Assembly: GCF_905163445.1 (NCBI RefSeq)
Contig: NC_053195.1
Location: forward strand, 424,501-488,500
Source of the DNA: Pararge aegeria
Taxonomy: Eukaryota > Arthropoda > Insecta > Lepidoptera > Nymphalidae
DNA length: 64,000 bases
Direction: 5' to 3'
The stretch's first letter is position 1, and each line of letters begins with the position of its first letter. A model generated the notes under the pieces. The model was not told the DNA's origin. It saw only the letters and a list, made by a program, of their open reading frames with translations, and ran no database searches. This document shows positions 35,640 to 46,012 of this stretch, one piece after another. A program made the translations under genes and the position numbers.

Positions 35640-35770
35640 ACTTGTATTTTATAAGTATTTATGTATATTATTTAAAAATCATCAGTTATCTTAGTACCCA
35701 TAACACATGCTACGTTTACTCTACTAGATTGCGATGTGTGTAATGGCGTTATATATTTATTATTTATTTA
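35640..35770 (+). mobile_element. SINE family S, 3' part
   Basis: It contains ATAAGTATTTATGTATATTA and TTAGTACCCATAACACATGC, then a TTATTATTTATT tail. Confidence 0.65.
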
Positions 35771-35944
35771 TATGTAATTTCCTAAAGTTTGGACACATAA
35801 CATTTTTGGTTTGGATACACACTAACTTGGGAATATTATGTTTTTCGAAGACCAAAAAAAAGCCTGTGTTACTTCTCTCTTCGTTTCTTCAACTAACTCT
35901 ATGCTTAAGTCGATTGTTAGCTTAGTTTTTTATAATTATTGTAT

Positions 35945-36213
35945 TAGATAGAAGCAGGCGTTACTTTGCGGAATTCCATGCTATATTATGAAAATTAAGT
36001 TTAATTTGTTATACTCCGCGAAATATAGAAGAATCCGTATTTTGTTATTTATAATTTCTTCAATATTTGTTCTCCACAACAGGCTGATCTTCGGCAATGT
36101 ACTCTCAACGCACGTTTCGCTCCGCCGACGCAGCATAATTTGTTTGGGGTGGTGTTTAGAAATTAAAAATTGCTTTTCGCGGATTATAGGAAATTAAGCT
36201 TAATTTTCATAAT
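35945..36213 (+). mobile_element. Foldback element F, copy 4
   Basis: The head TAGATAGAAGCAGGCGTTAC, core TCTTCGGCAATGTACTCTCA and CGCACGTTTCGCTCCG are present, then a shortened inverted arm GCTTTTCGCGGATTATAGGA...TTCATAAT. Confidence 0.7.
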
Positions 36214-36587
36214 ATAAATGTTGTTCCTGTTTCAATTTTAATTGTATATTTTTAGTGGTTTAGATGTTTCCTTATCACTGAGCGAATAGTATTTTTTTAT
36301 TTGTTATTTATTTAGGCACACACTTCGTAAATGAATAAGCATTCCGTGTAATCCGAGCGGTGTGGTCGCATTAGCGATGAGGGTAGCATTGATCGGCCGC
36401 GCGGCGAGGGTGGACCCCGTAATACGTATTGCTTCACACCTCGCAATCTACGGATAGAATTTCTTCTGCGAAGTGACGCGCTGCGGGAATTGAGGGTGCG
36501 ATTATTTCATTAAAAATGTGTAAAATATACCCACCTACTTAGCGTGTCTTTAATAGATAAAGCGGGAAATAGTGTCTTGTATAACCA

Positions 36588-36863
36588 TCATTATATCAAC
36601 CCATCGCCGCCCCACTACAGGACACGGGTTTCCTTCAGAATGAAAGGGATTGGGCTGGCCAAGTAAGGATAGGTAGACTTCACACCCCCTTTGAGAACAT
36701 TATGAAGAACACTCAGGCTAAACACGTAAAAACTTGTGATATTTAAATTTTTTTAGATTAATAACTCGCTATCTAACTCCGAAAAGGGAGAGGTGCATGC
36801 CGAAGATCGAACTACGTCCCTTCGAAAGGGAAGCCGAAGCCCTAACCATTAGGCTATAACCGC
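36588..36863 (-). mobile_element. SINE family V, near full length
   Basis: The minus strand starts GCGGTTATAGCCTAATGGTT (A box) and contains GTAGTTCGATCTTCGGC, then the V body to an ATAATGATGG-like tail. Confidence 0.75.
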
Positions 36864-36897
36864 TTTATTAGATAGTGCGGTCAATAATTGCTTCTTG

Positions 36898-37095
36898 TAC
36901 CATCATCATCATTTTAATAGATTGACTTGATTGATTGATTCGTTTGGGGTCAACTAAGGCTGCGTCAGTTCAAAGTCGTCATTCTAGTACCTTGGGAAAA
37001 TTGAGAAATAATAAATTGGCCCTGCTGGGCCTCAAACTTGGGTCCTCCCAATTATAAGAGTATAACGGTCACCACTGCGACAGAGAGGCCTAGTT
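36898..37095 (-). mobile_element. RTE LINE 3' fragment plus SINE U head fragment
   Basis: 36898-36988 is an RTE 3' end (CATCATCATCAT...GGGGTCAACTAAGGCTGCG). 36995-37095 is a SINE U head (CCACTGCGACAGAGAGGCCT on +). Confidence 0.5.
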
Positions 37096-39248
37096 TGTAA
37101 TACAACGAACATATTGCGTTTGTTGACATAATCTACTCATTAAGCAACGTGAACGTCATTACCACGCCCGCCGCAGCGCAAATGTATGATATTGGTGGTG
37201 ATCCAAAAATTTTTGTTTTCTCTATACGTAAATTATTCTGTGGCTTTTACTGTTAATATTCCATTATAGGTATTTATAGATACATTGATAATTAATCCAT
37301 ACCCTTCAGCTCTGTAGCATTTATATTTCTTCATTTTATTGTCTACTCCCAGTATTGATAACACTTTTACTTATATCTATTGGAATATCATCATCGTTAT
37401 CCTACGGCTGGGCGCAGGTCTCTTCTCATAGGAAAAGGGGAATACTATATAGTATAATATAACCTTTTTTTAAAAAAATTGTTATTGTTTTAAGTACCCC
37501 ATAAGTATATAAGCATATATATATTTTTATTTATTTCCAGGCTTGTAAATACATAATACTTAAAACAGTCTGCCAAAGTGTTATATAGTTTGTCGGCAGT
37601 AGCTCTCGTGGAATATTGCACATTACGTACTTTACGTATTGTCCAAGTGGATATATACTTTTCAGATGATTTTTACTTTCAATAACTGTCTCAGTCAAAT
37701 AATCATAAAAAAACAACCAATTCAAGATGCAAAAAAGTTAGCAATTTAGTTTACCATAGCATATTCTAGTCTTTGGAGAGACTTGAAGATTTCACCTTCC
37801 TCCCTCGTAGCAGCCGACCACTCAATGTAATGGCTACTCAACTTCCCTCTGTGTAACCACCGCTTAATGTCCTGTAAGGGTTCTCGAGACTCCGATGTGT
37901 CCAAGATAGGAGATGACGGGATGTTCGCGTAATTAAGACGCTGTATCCAATAGCTCAGCTAATAGTCTGATATCACGAACACACGCGATTTATCATACAC
38001 ACGAGAGATAAGTAGAGATTAATGGAGTATTTACGCAGAGCCGCAGAGAGCTGATATATGCAATGAACCTGTTCACTGACGAACGTGTGGGAATAAACTC
38101 ATTTAAATTTAATAATCAAAATTTTATCTGCTTACGTATAATTAAATTGATAAAATCCCACTTCTGATCATGAATCGTAACGTAATGTAATTGGGATACC
38201 AAAACATACAAAATTTAAGTTTTTATCCGAATATATTTATCGGATTTTGACTATTACATTTACTTCAAATTAGGAAATAGCTTAAATTTTATTAAAATCG
38301 GTTCAATAGTTCTTAAGTTTGCACTATTACGCCTGTAAAATTATAGCGTCATAATTCTACGCGGAATTTTTTTGGTCAACGTATGGCTTGAGAACATTGA
38401 GTGTAAATTTTCTCGAGAATATACTTGAGACGTTCTATCGCTGTGCACCCTTACTTGGTTATAAAATATTAAAGAAATACGAAGATTTGAATTTCCTTTG
38501 TTCCTAAGAGAGCTGCTTAATTTGAAAATGAGGAAATAAATATTTATTTGGCTCTTCATTCTTTAGGTCTGCGGTTTTAAGACTGCCTTCCTTTTAAAAT
38601 GCTCAAAGCTAATTATAAACATTTAAAATGCTTGTTTATTTCTTGTGTCAATTAGCTAATTGGATTCATTAGTAATAGCGATGTACGTTTTAATTATACA
38701 ACTTCATTAACTCAGTTTGTGACAAATCTCAATCACCTAACACATTGCTGAAAATAATTATATACAAAACACTTTACTCAACAGTGATAAGTCTTTTTTT
38801 GTTTAGTATGGCATACCTCACTCATCCTATTTAATTTGGTGAAGATTTATGGGAGAAATCCTGGAAAAATTGAGAACTCTTCAAATATTAAAGGTATTAT
38901 CTTACGAGGAAACGTCGATTGCTCCAGATCTTCATAACTAACTATGTTGTTAACAAGAGACAATAACCTTCGTCCACGAACAAACAAATTATTCGTGGTC
39001 CCTTCCTGTAACACTGTTGCACGAAGCATGGCAACTTTACTGCGTTCATTATCGTCATTCAATGCGCTCTTGGACAGCAATGCTCAATGTGATCTATTCC
39101 ATGACGGGTGGACAGAATTGTTCCGTGAATTGTTGACACACTCTGAGAATATTGAATGACATTTACTCCAAGATTCGCAGAGTATCACTATAGTACAGCA
39201 TATTAATATCATGTCTTTTATAATGTTTAATGTCATCTTTCATACATT
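37096..39248. other. Non-coding stretch with possible LINE C-terminus
   Basis: At about 38944-39159 (+) a 71-codon frame reads NLRPRTNKLFVVPSCNTVAR and CDLFHDGWTELFRELL. This has the feel of a non-LTR C-terminal tail but is not certain. The rest is AT-rich with no recognised feature. Confidence 0.3.
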
Positions 39249-39470
39249 TATGATATTATGAAAATTAAGCTTAAATTGCTATACTCCGCGACCAGTAGGG
39301 GAATCTGTATGATGTAATTTATAATAACTTCAATCCGTATACTCCACACCACACAGATCCTCGGCAATGTACCCTCTACGCACGTTTCGCTCCGAAACCG
39401 GAGCACCCTCAGGAGATTGACTTTACAATGAAAAATTGTTAATAATTGTTAAGTTATGAATAATTGTTTT
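39249..39470 (+). mobile_element. Foldback element F, copy 5 (no right arm)
   Basis: ATTATGAAAATTAAGCTTAA, CTCGGCAATGTACCCTCTAC and CGAAACCGGAGCACCCTCAG are the best-preserved core of the family. The inverted right arm is missing. Confidence 0.7.
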
Positions 39471-39484
39471 GCACTTACTCTACC

Positions 39485-39752
39485 ACCTGAGAAGGCAGAT
39501 TCTACCGAGAAGAAGCCGCAAAGAAACTCAGCAGTTGCTCTCCTAAGATGATAATATATTTATGATACTGAATTATTTTTAATTTTATCGATAAGGACGT
39601 GCCGTTAAGCGATTTAGTGTTCCGGTGCGATATCGCGTGGGAACCGATTAGGGGTATGACTACGATACTCCCTAACAACTTAGACTGCATCATCACCTAC
39701 CACCAGGTGAGATTGCAGCCATGGGCTAGCTTCTAGTGGAATAAAAAATTGC
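39485..39752. mobile_element. CR1 LINE 3' UTR fragment (-) and SINE U fragment (+)
   Basis: 39485-39545 holds GGCAGATTCTACCGAGAAGA and AACTCAGCAGTTGCTC as in LINE A. 39595-39752 is a SINE U 3' part (GTGCCGTTAAGCGATTTAGT, CACCTACCACCAGGTGAGAT). Confidence 0.6.
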
Positions 39753-39841
39753 GCCAACTAACTATCGGTTTATTTTTTTGTTACCTATGTACGGCTTGAC
39801 CAGATCGATGAAATGTCGCACACATGTAGCTTACATCAAAT

Positions 39842-40050
39842 TCAAGTCAAAATTTCTCTATTAATGTAGGCCTATCACAGTCACTTATGAAGCGTTCATA
39901 CATATAATATGTTTACATAATTGTAAGGGGATGGTGATAAATTCGTTCGCCAACTTAAACCTAAAGCTACGAGGGTTCCAAAAATGCCCTGGTCTAAGAA
40001 GAGTCCACAACAAATTTAGCCGGGTTTATTTTTTTTGTTACCACCACAGC
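39842..40050 (-). mobile_element. LINE family W 3' end
   Basis: The minus strand carries CCCGGCTAAATTTGTTGTGG and the W 3' UTR to an AATTTTGACTTGAATTTG end. The 125-codon + frame over it is a shadow. Confidence 0.7.
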
Positions 40051-40547
40051 ACATTTATATTAAGCTATGAAGCTAGAGCAATTCACACCCAAGCTTTTTT
40101 ATCGTTGAGAAATAATAGTGGAAATGGAATAGTGCGTGATACGGCCGGCAACGCAGGCATTTTAGTTCAAGATTTAGCTTACCGTGTGAATAGCGTTGCC
40201 ATTGCTAATACATGGTTTATTACTAGGATATCCTATCATTATAGGATACTAGCAAGGAACAAGACGCAACAGATTTTTCTATACCTTGGTATAGTGGGTG
40301 ATATATAACACTTTACGTAGACAAATGACCCCCCGGACAGACCGCTCTAAACCACCGCGCTCCGCTCCACAGACTCGCCACACGCCGCTTGCATACGAAT
40401 TACTATACTCTGCCACAGAGTAATAAATATAACTACGTTACTGTTTTTCATTTGATTAAATTATTTATTTGTGAAAAAACGAGCAACCGGTTATACTGAT
40501 GAAAATAGTTACTGCCGCTTATGAATGAACATTTGCAGCACAAATAT

Positions 40548-40790
40548 TGGATAGAATTAGGCATTATATTGCGGATTTCCATGATTTAAATTATACATTT
40601 AGCTCCATTTTCGATATATATACACACCTGCAAACAGTTAAATAATGCACTTTCTACGCACGCTTCACTTAGGAACATTCTCAGAAGATGTTGAATCTAT
40701 TGCTAAGCTAGCTTATTTGATTTAGCTTGGACTTAGCAATTATGTCGCTGATTATAGCACATTAGGCTTAATATTGGAATTTGTTTATTC
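40548..40790 (+). mobile_element. Foldback element F, divergent copy 6
   Basis: TTGGATAGAATTAGGCATTA, GCGGATTTCCATGAT, TTTCTACGCACGCTTCACTT and TGATTATAGCACATTAGGCT follow the family order with many changes and both arms much decayed. Confidence 0.55.
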
Positions 40791-40938
40791 GACCTTTTAA
40801 CAACCCCGTATTGAGTGTGATCATAGGTTAACTTAAGTACTATATGTCATTCAGATTATACGACCTGGGAAGGCATATGATAATAATTGGAACATCAACA
40901 AGTACTATACAACGGTTGAAGGAATTAAGAAATACTTT

Positions 40939-40959
40939 AAAAAAAAAAAAAAAAAAAAA
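40939..40959. repeat. Poly(A) run of 21
   Basis: An uninterrupted A tract, possibly the tail of a retroposed sequence. No parent sequence was recognised upstream. Confidence 0.8.
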
Positions 40960-42183
40960 TACTGTGGTATAAAACCTTATATAAATTATATAGGGCTCCA
41001 TAAGTAGATTTCCCACTGTTAAAATATTAAATCAAAAGAAGCATATTTATTTTTCCATACAAACTAATTCAAAACATTCTTAGTGTTTACTTATGACGAC
41101 CCTATTGAAGATAAAAGACCGACACGTGCATAGCACCTACGCTACGCGAGACTTACCTAATAAAGTGACACATGATGTAAATTTTGCATGTGATGTTAGG
41201 GATGTGTCTGATTTCTTTCAGCAAAAAACTCTGTGTGTAGTTACTAACTATATACAAACTTAAAAACTATTAGCATTTCGGTTTCACAGATAAGTCTCAG
41301 GGACAGTAAAGCCTCTGAAGTTTTATTTCGGTTTCCATTTACACGTTGTATAGGCGTCAGACAAGTCAGAGACAAAAATAATGTAAGGTTAAAGTTTTTT
41401 ATTGACATTATTCCATATTTTTAGCAGGTACACAGAGGTGAAAAATAAAGTTTCTTGAAATAGAGTTCGTGTACGAGGTAGTATAAATTACGCCAAACTT
41501 CACCAGAAACGACATCTTAAACATGTTAATCATGAGGCCTTATAGCTTTCTTGTAACAAATATGTAGTAAGAAAGCTTTAAAAAAATTACCTGTTAGGTC
41601 AGAGAAGGGAACTGATGATCAGTTTAGTGACGATCAACATTCATAGTTCTTACATTACTTAACTAGTATTTGTGCTACGCTACGTAATAAAATCATGTGA
41701 ACTAAGTGCATCGTTATTGTAACTAAATCTACATAAGTAGAATTTCAATTCAAAATTAAGTTAATCATTCATCTTTGACCTATGTAAACAGACTAGGACT
41801 AGACTAGACTAGTCCACCAATCTGCATTGGGCCAGCGTGGTGGACTACGGCCTAACCCCTTCTCATTGTGGGAGGAGACGATCCGATCGACGGTTTATAT
41901 GATGACAAATTAAGCTTTTTAAAACATGCGTGCTCCTATCCATACATTTTGTATACATATCGTTTCAAGAGCAGCGATATTCGAAGCGTCACTGTGGCTT
42001 CAGCGGCTGTAGTGCTTTGCCAATAATTCTGCCAAGTTCCTCCTGAACTGAGAGGTATGATTGCATTTTCAATTAATTTAGAAATTTTCCCCAAGCGTAG
42101 GTCAACATAGTCTTATATTATTTGCTTGTTTTTACCGCATTTAGTGTTTTAATTTTTGTCATATGCGTATATGGAAAAAAAAG
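40960..42183. other. Non-coding stretch with SINE V fragment
   Basis: 41811-41904 (+) is a SINE V fragment (AGTCCACCAATCTGCATTGG, GTGGTGGACTACGGCCTAAC). It is preceded by a short (GACTA)n run. Nothing else is recognised. Confidence 0.5.
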
Positions 42184-43635
42184 TATTTATTTATAAATAT
42201 ACAACGACAATACTACTATACAAAGTAAGCGTTGTTATGGGTACCAAGATGACTGATGAATATTTTTATAAATAATATACAGAAATACTTATTATATATT
42301 GATAAACACCCAGACACTAAAGAACATTTATGTTCATTACACAATTTTTTTTTTTACGTGGGAATCAAATCCACTGTGATAGAGTTCAAAGGGTATGCGT
42401 AAAAGACATAAAGTCTAAGGGATCATCTGCCTTAATGGGTGTCCCACAAGGCTCAATTTTGGGTCCCTTATTGTTTCTGGTGTATATAAATGATCTGCCA
42501 CACCATGTCAGGGGCACTTGTGAGATTGTACTGTTTGCAGATGATACATCTCTCATTTTTAAGACTGATAGAAACAAAGATAATTTTGACGACGTAAACC
42601 GTGCTTTGTCACATGTGTCAGACTGGTTTACTGTTAATAACTTACTTTTAAATGCAAAAAAAACTAAGTGTTTGGAATTTGTTTTGCCTAACGTAAAAAA
42701 AATTGATAAAAACATCATAATAAATGGAGAAACACTTGAAATAGAAAACTCCACTGTTTTTCTAGGAGTGACCTTAGATTGTAAGCTACAGTGGGGTACC
42801 CATATAGAAAGCCTAGCGAGTAAACTCAGCTCGGCTGCATATGCAATCAGGAAAATTAGACAGCTTACCGATGTTGAAACAGCTAGGCTTGTTTATTTCG
42901 CATACTTTCACAGTATTATGTCCTATGGGATCTTGCTGTGGGGAAAAGCTGCAGATATTGAAAGTATATTTATACTACAGAAAAGAGCCGTACGATCAAT
43001 ATATAAACTTGGATCACGCGAATCGCTTCGTGAAAAATTTAAACAAATAGGTATTCTTACAGTAGCTTCGCAATACATTTATAGTAATATAGTCTTTGTG
43101 AGGCAAAATATTACTCTTTATAAATCAAAAGCTGAAATTAACAATCGACTTACCAGAAACGGTCATAAATTAGTGATATCTGCATATCGTCTGCGAAAGG
43201 TGCAGAACTCCTTTGTGGGGTTGAGTATACGCTTTTACAACATGATTCCTAAGGAAATTCTTGACCTACCAATGCATACATTTAAAAAATGTGTAAAAAC
43301 GCATCTAGTACAGCGAGGTTACTATACATTTGATGAATTCCTCAATGACAAGGTAGAATGGAAGCAGCCAGCCTCGCTCTCATCTCCCGCAAGATAGCAA
43401 AATGATTGTAAATGTTGATGTTGGAAAAGAGCAACTACTGAGTTTCTTGCCGGCTCTTCTCGGTAGAATCTGCTTTCCGAACCGGTGGTAGAGTCACACA
43501 AACATGCATACTTGACGTTTCAAAAGTGCTTATAAAGTAGGCCTACTTGAAATAAATGAATTTGAATTTGAATTTGAATTTGACTGCCTTGGACTCAGGA
43601 AGCAGGGTCGCTGCGTACTGCGCCAGTCGGCTGTC
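42184..43635 (-). mobile_element. SINE family S, split by LINE C
   Basis: The 3' part (42184-42376, with a T-rich expansion at 42345-42355) and the head (43583-43635, CGACTGGCGCAGTACGCAGC on minus) are one SINE. The break is just inside the tRNA-like head. ACTG at 42373-42376 and 43583-43586 may be a short target duplication. Confidence 0.8.
42377..43582 (+). mobile_element. CR1/Jockey-type LINE, copy C, with reverse transcriptase motifs
   Basis: The element-derived frame runs to the stop at 43395-43397, about 340 codons. It shows GVPQGSILGPLLFLVYINDL (RT motif before the catalytic loop), LFADDTSLIF (catalytic FADD), NLLLNAKKTKCLEF, STVFLGVTLDCKLQWGTHIE and the C-terminal KCVKTHLVQRGYYTFDEFLN. 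The endonuclease domain and the first half of the RT are missing. The reading frame upstream of the element is SINE sequence, so the apparent start codon at 42330 is spurious. A 3' UTR with GCCGGCTCTTCTCGGTAGAA ends in three to four GAATTT repeats. It is the longest RT remnant here and clearly diverged from copies A and B. It is inserted in a SINE S. Confidence 0.88.
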
Positions 43636-43742
43636 AATTAATAATATTTATATTTATGTTTATCTTGTTTAGCGAAAATTATGGTTATAAATAACATATC
43701 TTTTACGCTGTGAAGAACTATATAGATTTAATGATAATATAT

Positions 43743-44163
43743 TGCCATCATCGTCGTCATAAACACAGTACCGGCCCATTGCTCGGGCCTCCTCTCAGAA
43801 TGAAAAGGGTTTAGACTGTTCAAAACGGTGGCTGAGTGGGGATTGGTAGACTTCACACGCCGCTGAACATTATGAGAACTCGGCATAGAGGTTTCCTCAC
43901 GATGTTTTCATTCACCTTTTAAGGCAAATTATATTAATTTACTTAAATTATATAACCTGGAGGATGACTGGATGCAGCTAACCAGCAGTAGACCGAGATG
44001 GCTTGCAAATGGAGAGGCCTTCGTCCAGCAGTGGACTGAGATAGGCTGATGATGATGATGAAATCATAAAACGCACGTAACTCCGAAGTGGGCGTGTCGG
44101 GGTTCGAACTCGGTCTCCACAAGAGGAAAGCCGAAGCCTTACACACTAGGCTATATCACCGCT
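43743..44163 (-). mobile_element. SINE family V, split by an RTE 3' end
   Basis: The minus strand starts GCGGTGATATAGCCTAGTGT and AGTTCGAACCCCG, the tRNA-like head. The body resumes beyond the insert (AACATCGTGAGGAAACCTCT) to the 3' end at 43743. Confidence 0.75.
43956..44060 (+). mobile_element. RTE-type LINE 3' end, nested in SINE V
   Basis: It encodes on + a short tail with TCCAGCAGTGGACTGAGATA followed by GGCTGATGATGATGATG. The flanks AAATTATATAA (43945-43955) and AAATCATAAAA (44061-44071) look like an 11-bp target duplication with two changes. Confidence 0.7.
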
Positions 44164-44267
44164 TCTCATTATAATATGTGGTTTGAATAATCAGCATTAT
44201 CGGATGGGTTCGTAGCTTGTCGAGAATACATCGACGAAACAACCCGTGAGTTCAATCGTGAATTTCT

Positions 44268-44528
44268 TTGAAGAATATCGCGCACGACAGTCTAAAATTA
44301 CAAGTTGTAAAACAAAGTTACGTTTCATCACTTTATATATATTTAGTTAAAGCCACATCGCGACGTGGTGCGGCGGTAATTTCTTGTAAGCTTAATTACA
44401 CACGAGCTTATTTGCCTCGCCGCCTCGCCGGCAGGTGTCAAGTGAAACGCCCTACAAAAACCTTTCCTGCAAGGGTGAAATTTAGCCTTTTTCGTACGCT
44501 AAGGTTGCTAGTTATAAGTTTTTTTTAA
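44268..44528 (+). mobile_element. LINE C-terminal remnant
   Basis: The frame contains SRRGAAVISCKLNYTRAY, shared with the minus-strand remnant at 53143-53545 (SRRTAAVISCKANYTRAYKC), here followed by diverged, frame-shifted sequence. The GC-rich core is 44345-44445. I infer a non-LTR element because the other copy ends in a LINE-like tail. Confidence 0.4.
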
Positions 44529-44790
44529 TTACTAATGCGCTTTTTTAAACTGTGGCTGCATCGACTGTTAATTAGTGTGCGATATAAATTTTAAATTTTA
44601 TGCGTTCCGTAATATAAAATCTTTTGAAATGTTTGCGAAGCATGCGACCTTTGATGTGTTCACTTTTAATGTCTCAACTCTAAAACGATTTTTCTAAACA
44701 GCATCTGCATTCTGGGACTCTACGTGTAAAGTATACTTTATGCTTTTAAATACATGGTGTATTTATAGTTAGAGTTGAGTTAAGAAGCAG

Positions 44791-45141
44791 TTAAGGCCTA
44801 GCGGTTAGGACGTCTGCTACACCTTCGCGGGGCCGAGTTGTTTTAAGCAATTGAAATATTACTGAGGAGACCTGCATGCCTAAGAGTCCTCCGTAATTTT
44901 CTCAAAGGCGTGTGGAGTCCACCAATCTGCACTGAGCCAGCATGGTATGGGAGTATAAATAACACCGTACATGTCTGGTTACCTTGGTTACCTTGGCTAC
45001 AATAGCAAATTAGTCGTAGCAGTTAGTAATTAATAGTTCAGTCCACCAATCTGTACTAAGCCAGCGTGGTGGACTACGGCCTTAACCCTTCTCATTGTGG
45101 GAGGAAACCCGTGCCCTGTAGTGGGCCGGGAATGGGTTGAT
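44791..45141 (+). mobile_element. SINE family V, interrupted or two abutting fragments
   Basis: The head AAGGCCTAGCGGTTAGGACG and body run to 44945. After 94 foreign bases the body restarts at 45040 with the same 30 bases (three changes) and continues to GGGAATGGGTTGATGTGA. It could be two overlapping SINE fragments. Confidence 0.65.
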
Positions 45142-45237
45142 GTGAGTGCGAGTTGTCAAGTTTAATGAAGATACTGACATGTGTATATTACAAACTTTTA
45201 TACCATAATTCATCCCCTTGTGAAGTTATAAAGGAAA

Positions 45238-46012
45238 ACTAGCTGACCCGCGCAACTTCGTTTGCATCAAATATAATTAAAATATTTTTAAGCATTTCAA
45301 TACCCGTCGTAACGTTTAAACGATAGGTCCAATTTGAATAATTTAAAGAGGAATTTGCAGGTACATTATCAATTTTAACTACTAAACTATTTATTTGGAT
45401 AAAGATCTGATAGGAACGTCCCCATCTTAAGATTGTACCCATGTTTTGATTGACAAATTTTAACAATTAGCAGTGATTGTGCCTCCCGGACTTTTTTTTA
45501 AGTAATAATGATTACTTTATACATCTCCATCGATTCATACATACATACTCACAAACTTTCGCATTTATAATATAAGTAAGATGGTACGCATGCATTCGAT
45601 CGTTGTCCCATATGCCTTGCGACGCGCTGTTATCTGTGAAGATTTATGTCCTTCATCTTCGATAATATTTATCAGATCTTCATTAAAATTACACAACACA
45701 TGCTCGATAATTTTCATCTCATTTTCCGGGAGAAGCTTATTGTTTATCGGAATAAAAAGTAGCTTATATGTTGACTCGAAATATCAGCTACCACTATACC
45801 AAATTTGATTTAAATCCGTTCAGTAGATTTCACGTGATGCCCGGACAGAGAGACAGACAGATAGACAGATAGACAGACAGACAGACAAAAATTAAATAAA
45901 AATCTGTTTTGGACTCAGTATCGATTTTAAAGCATCCCCCGGTCAAAATTTTCAACAAATATTATATGTACAGAAATCTTCCGGTTACAGTTTTATTATA
46001 AGTATAGATTGC
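45238..46012 (+). mobile_element. Compound dispersed repeat with GACA/GATA microsatellite
   Basis: 45238-45582 starts CTAGCTGACCCGCGCAACTT and ends TTTATAATATAAGTAAGATG. 45582-46012 starts GGTACGCATGCATTCGATCG, shares GTTGTCCCATATGCCTTGCG with 52130-52210, contains a (GACA/GATA)n tract at 45843-45889 and ends ATTATAAGTATAGAT. Both are common non-autonomous lepidopteran repeats of uncertain class. Confidence 0.55.

Noticed and set aside
39931..40308. 125-codon plus-strand frame
   Set aside because: It is antisense to the 3' end of a LINE W copy.
42330..42376. Start codon of the LINE C open frame
   Set aside because: The bases before 42377 are SINE S sequence, so this ATG is not the element's own start.
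45843..45889. CRISPR-like or regulatory tandem array
   Set aside because: It is a simple GACA/GATA microsatellite inside a dispersed repeat; no spacers exist.
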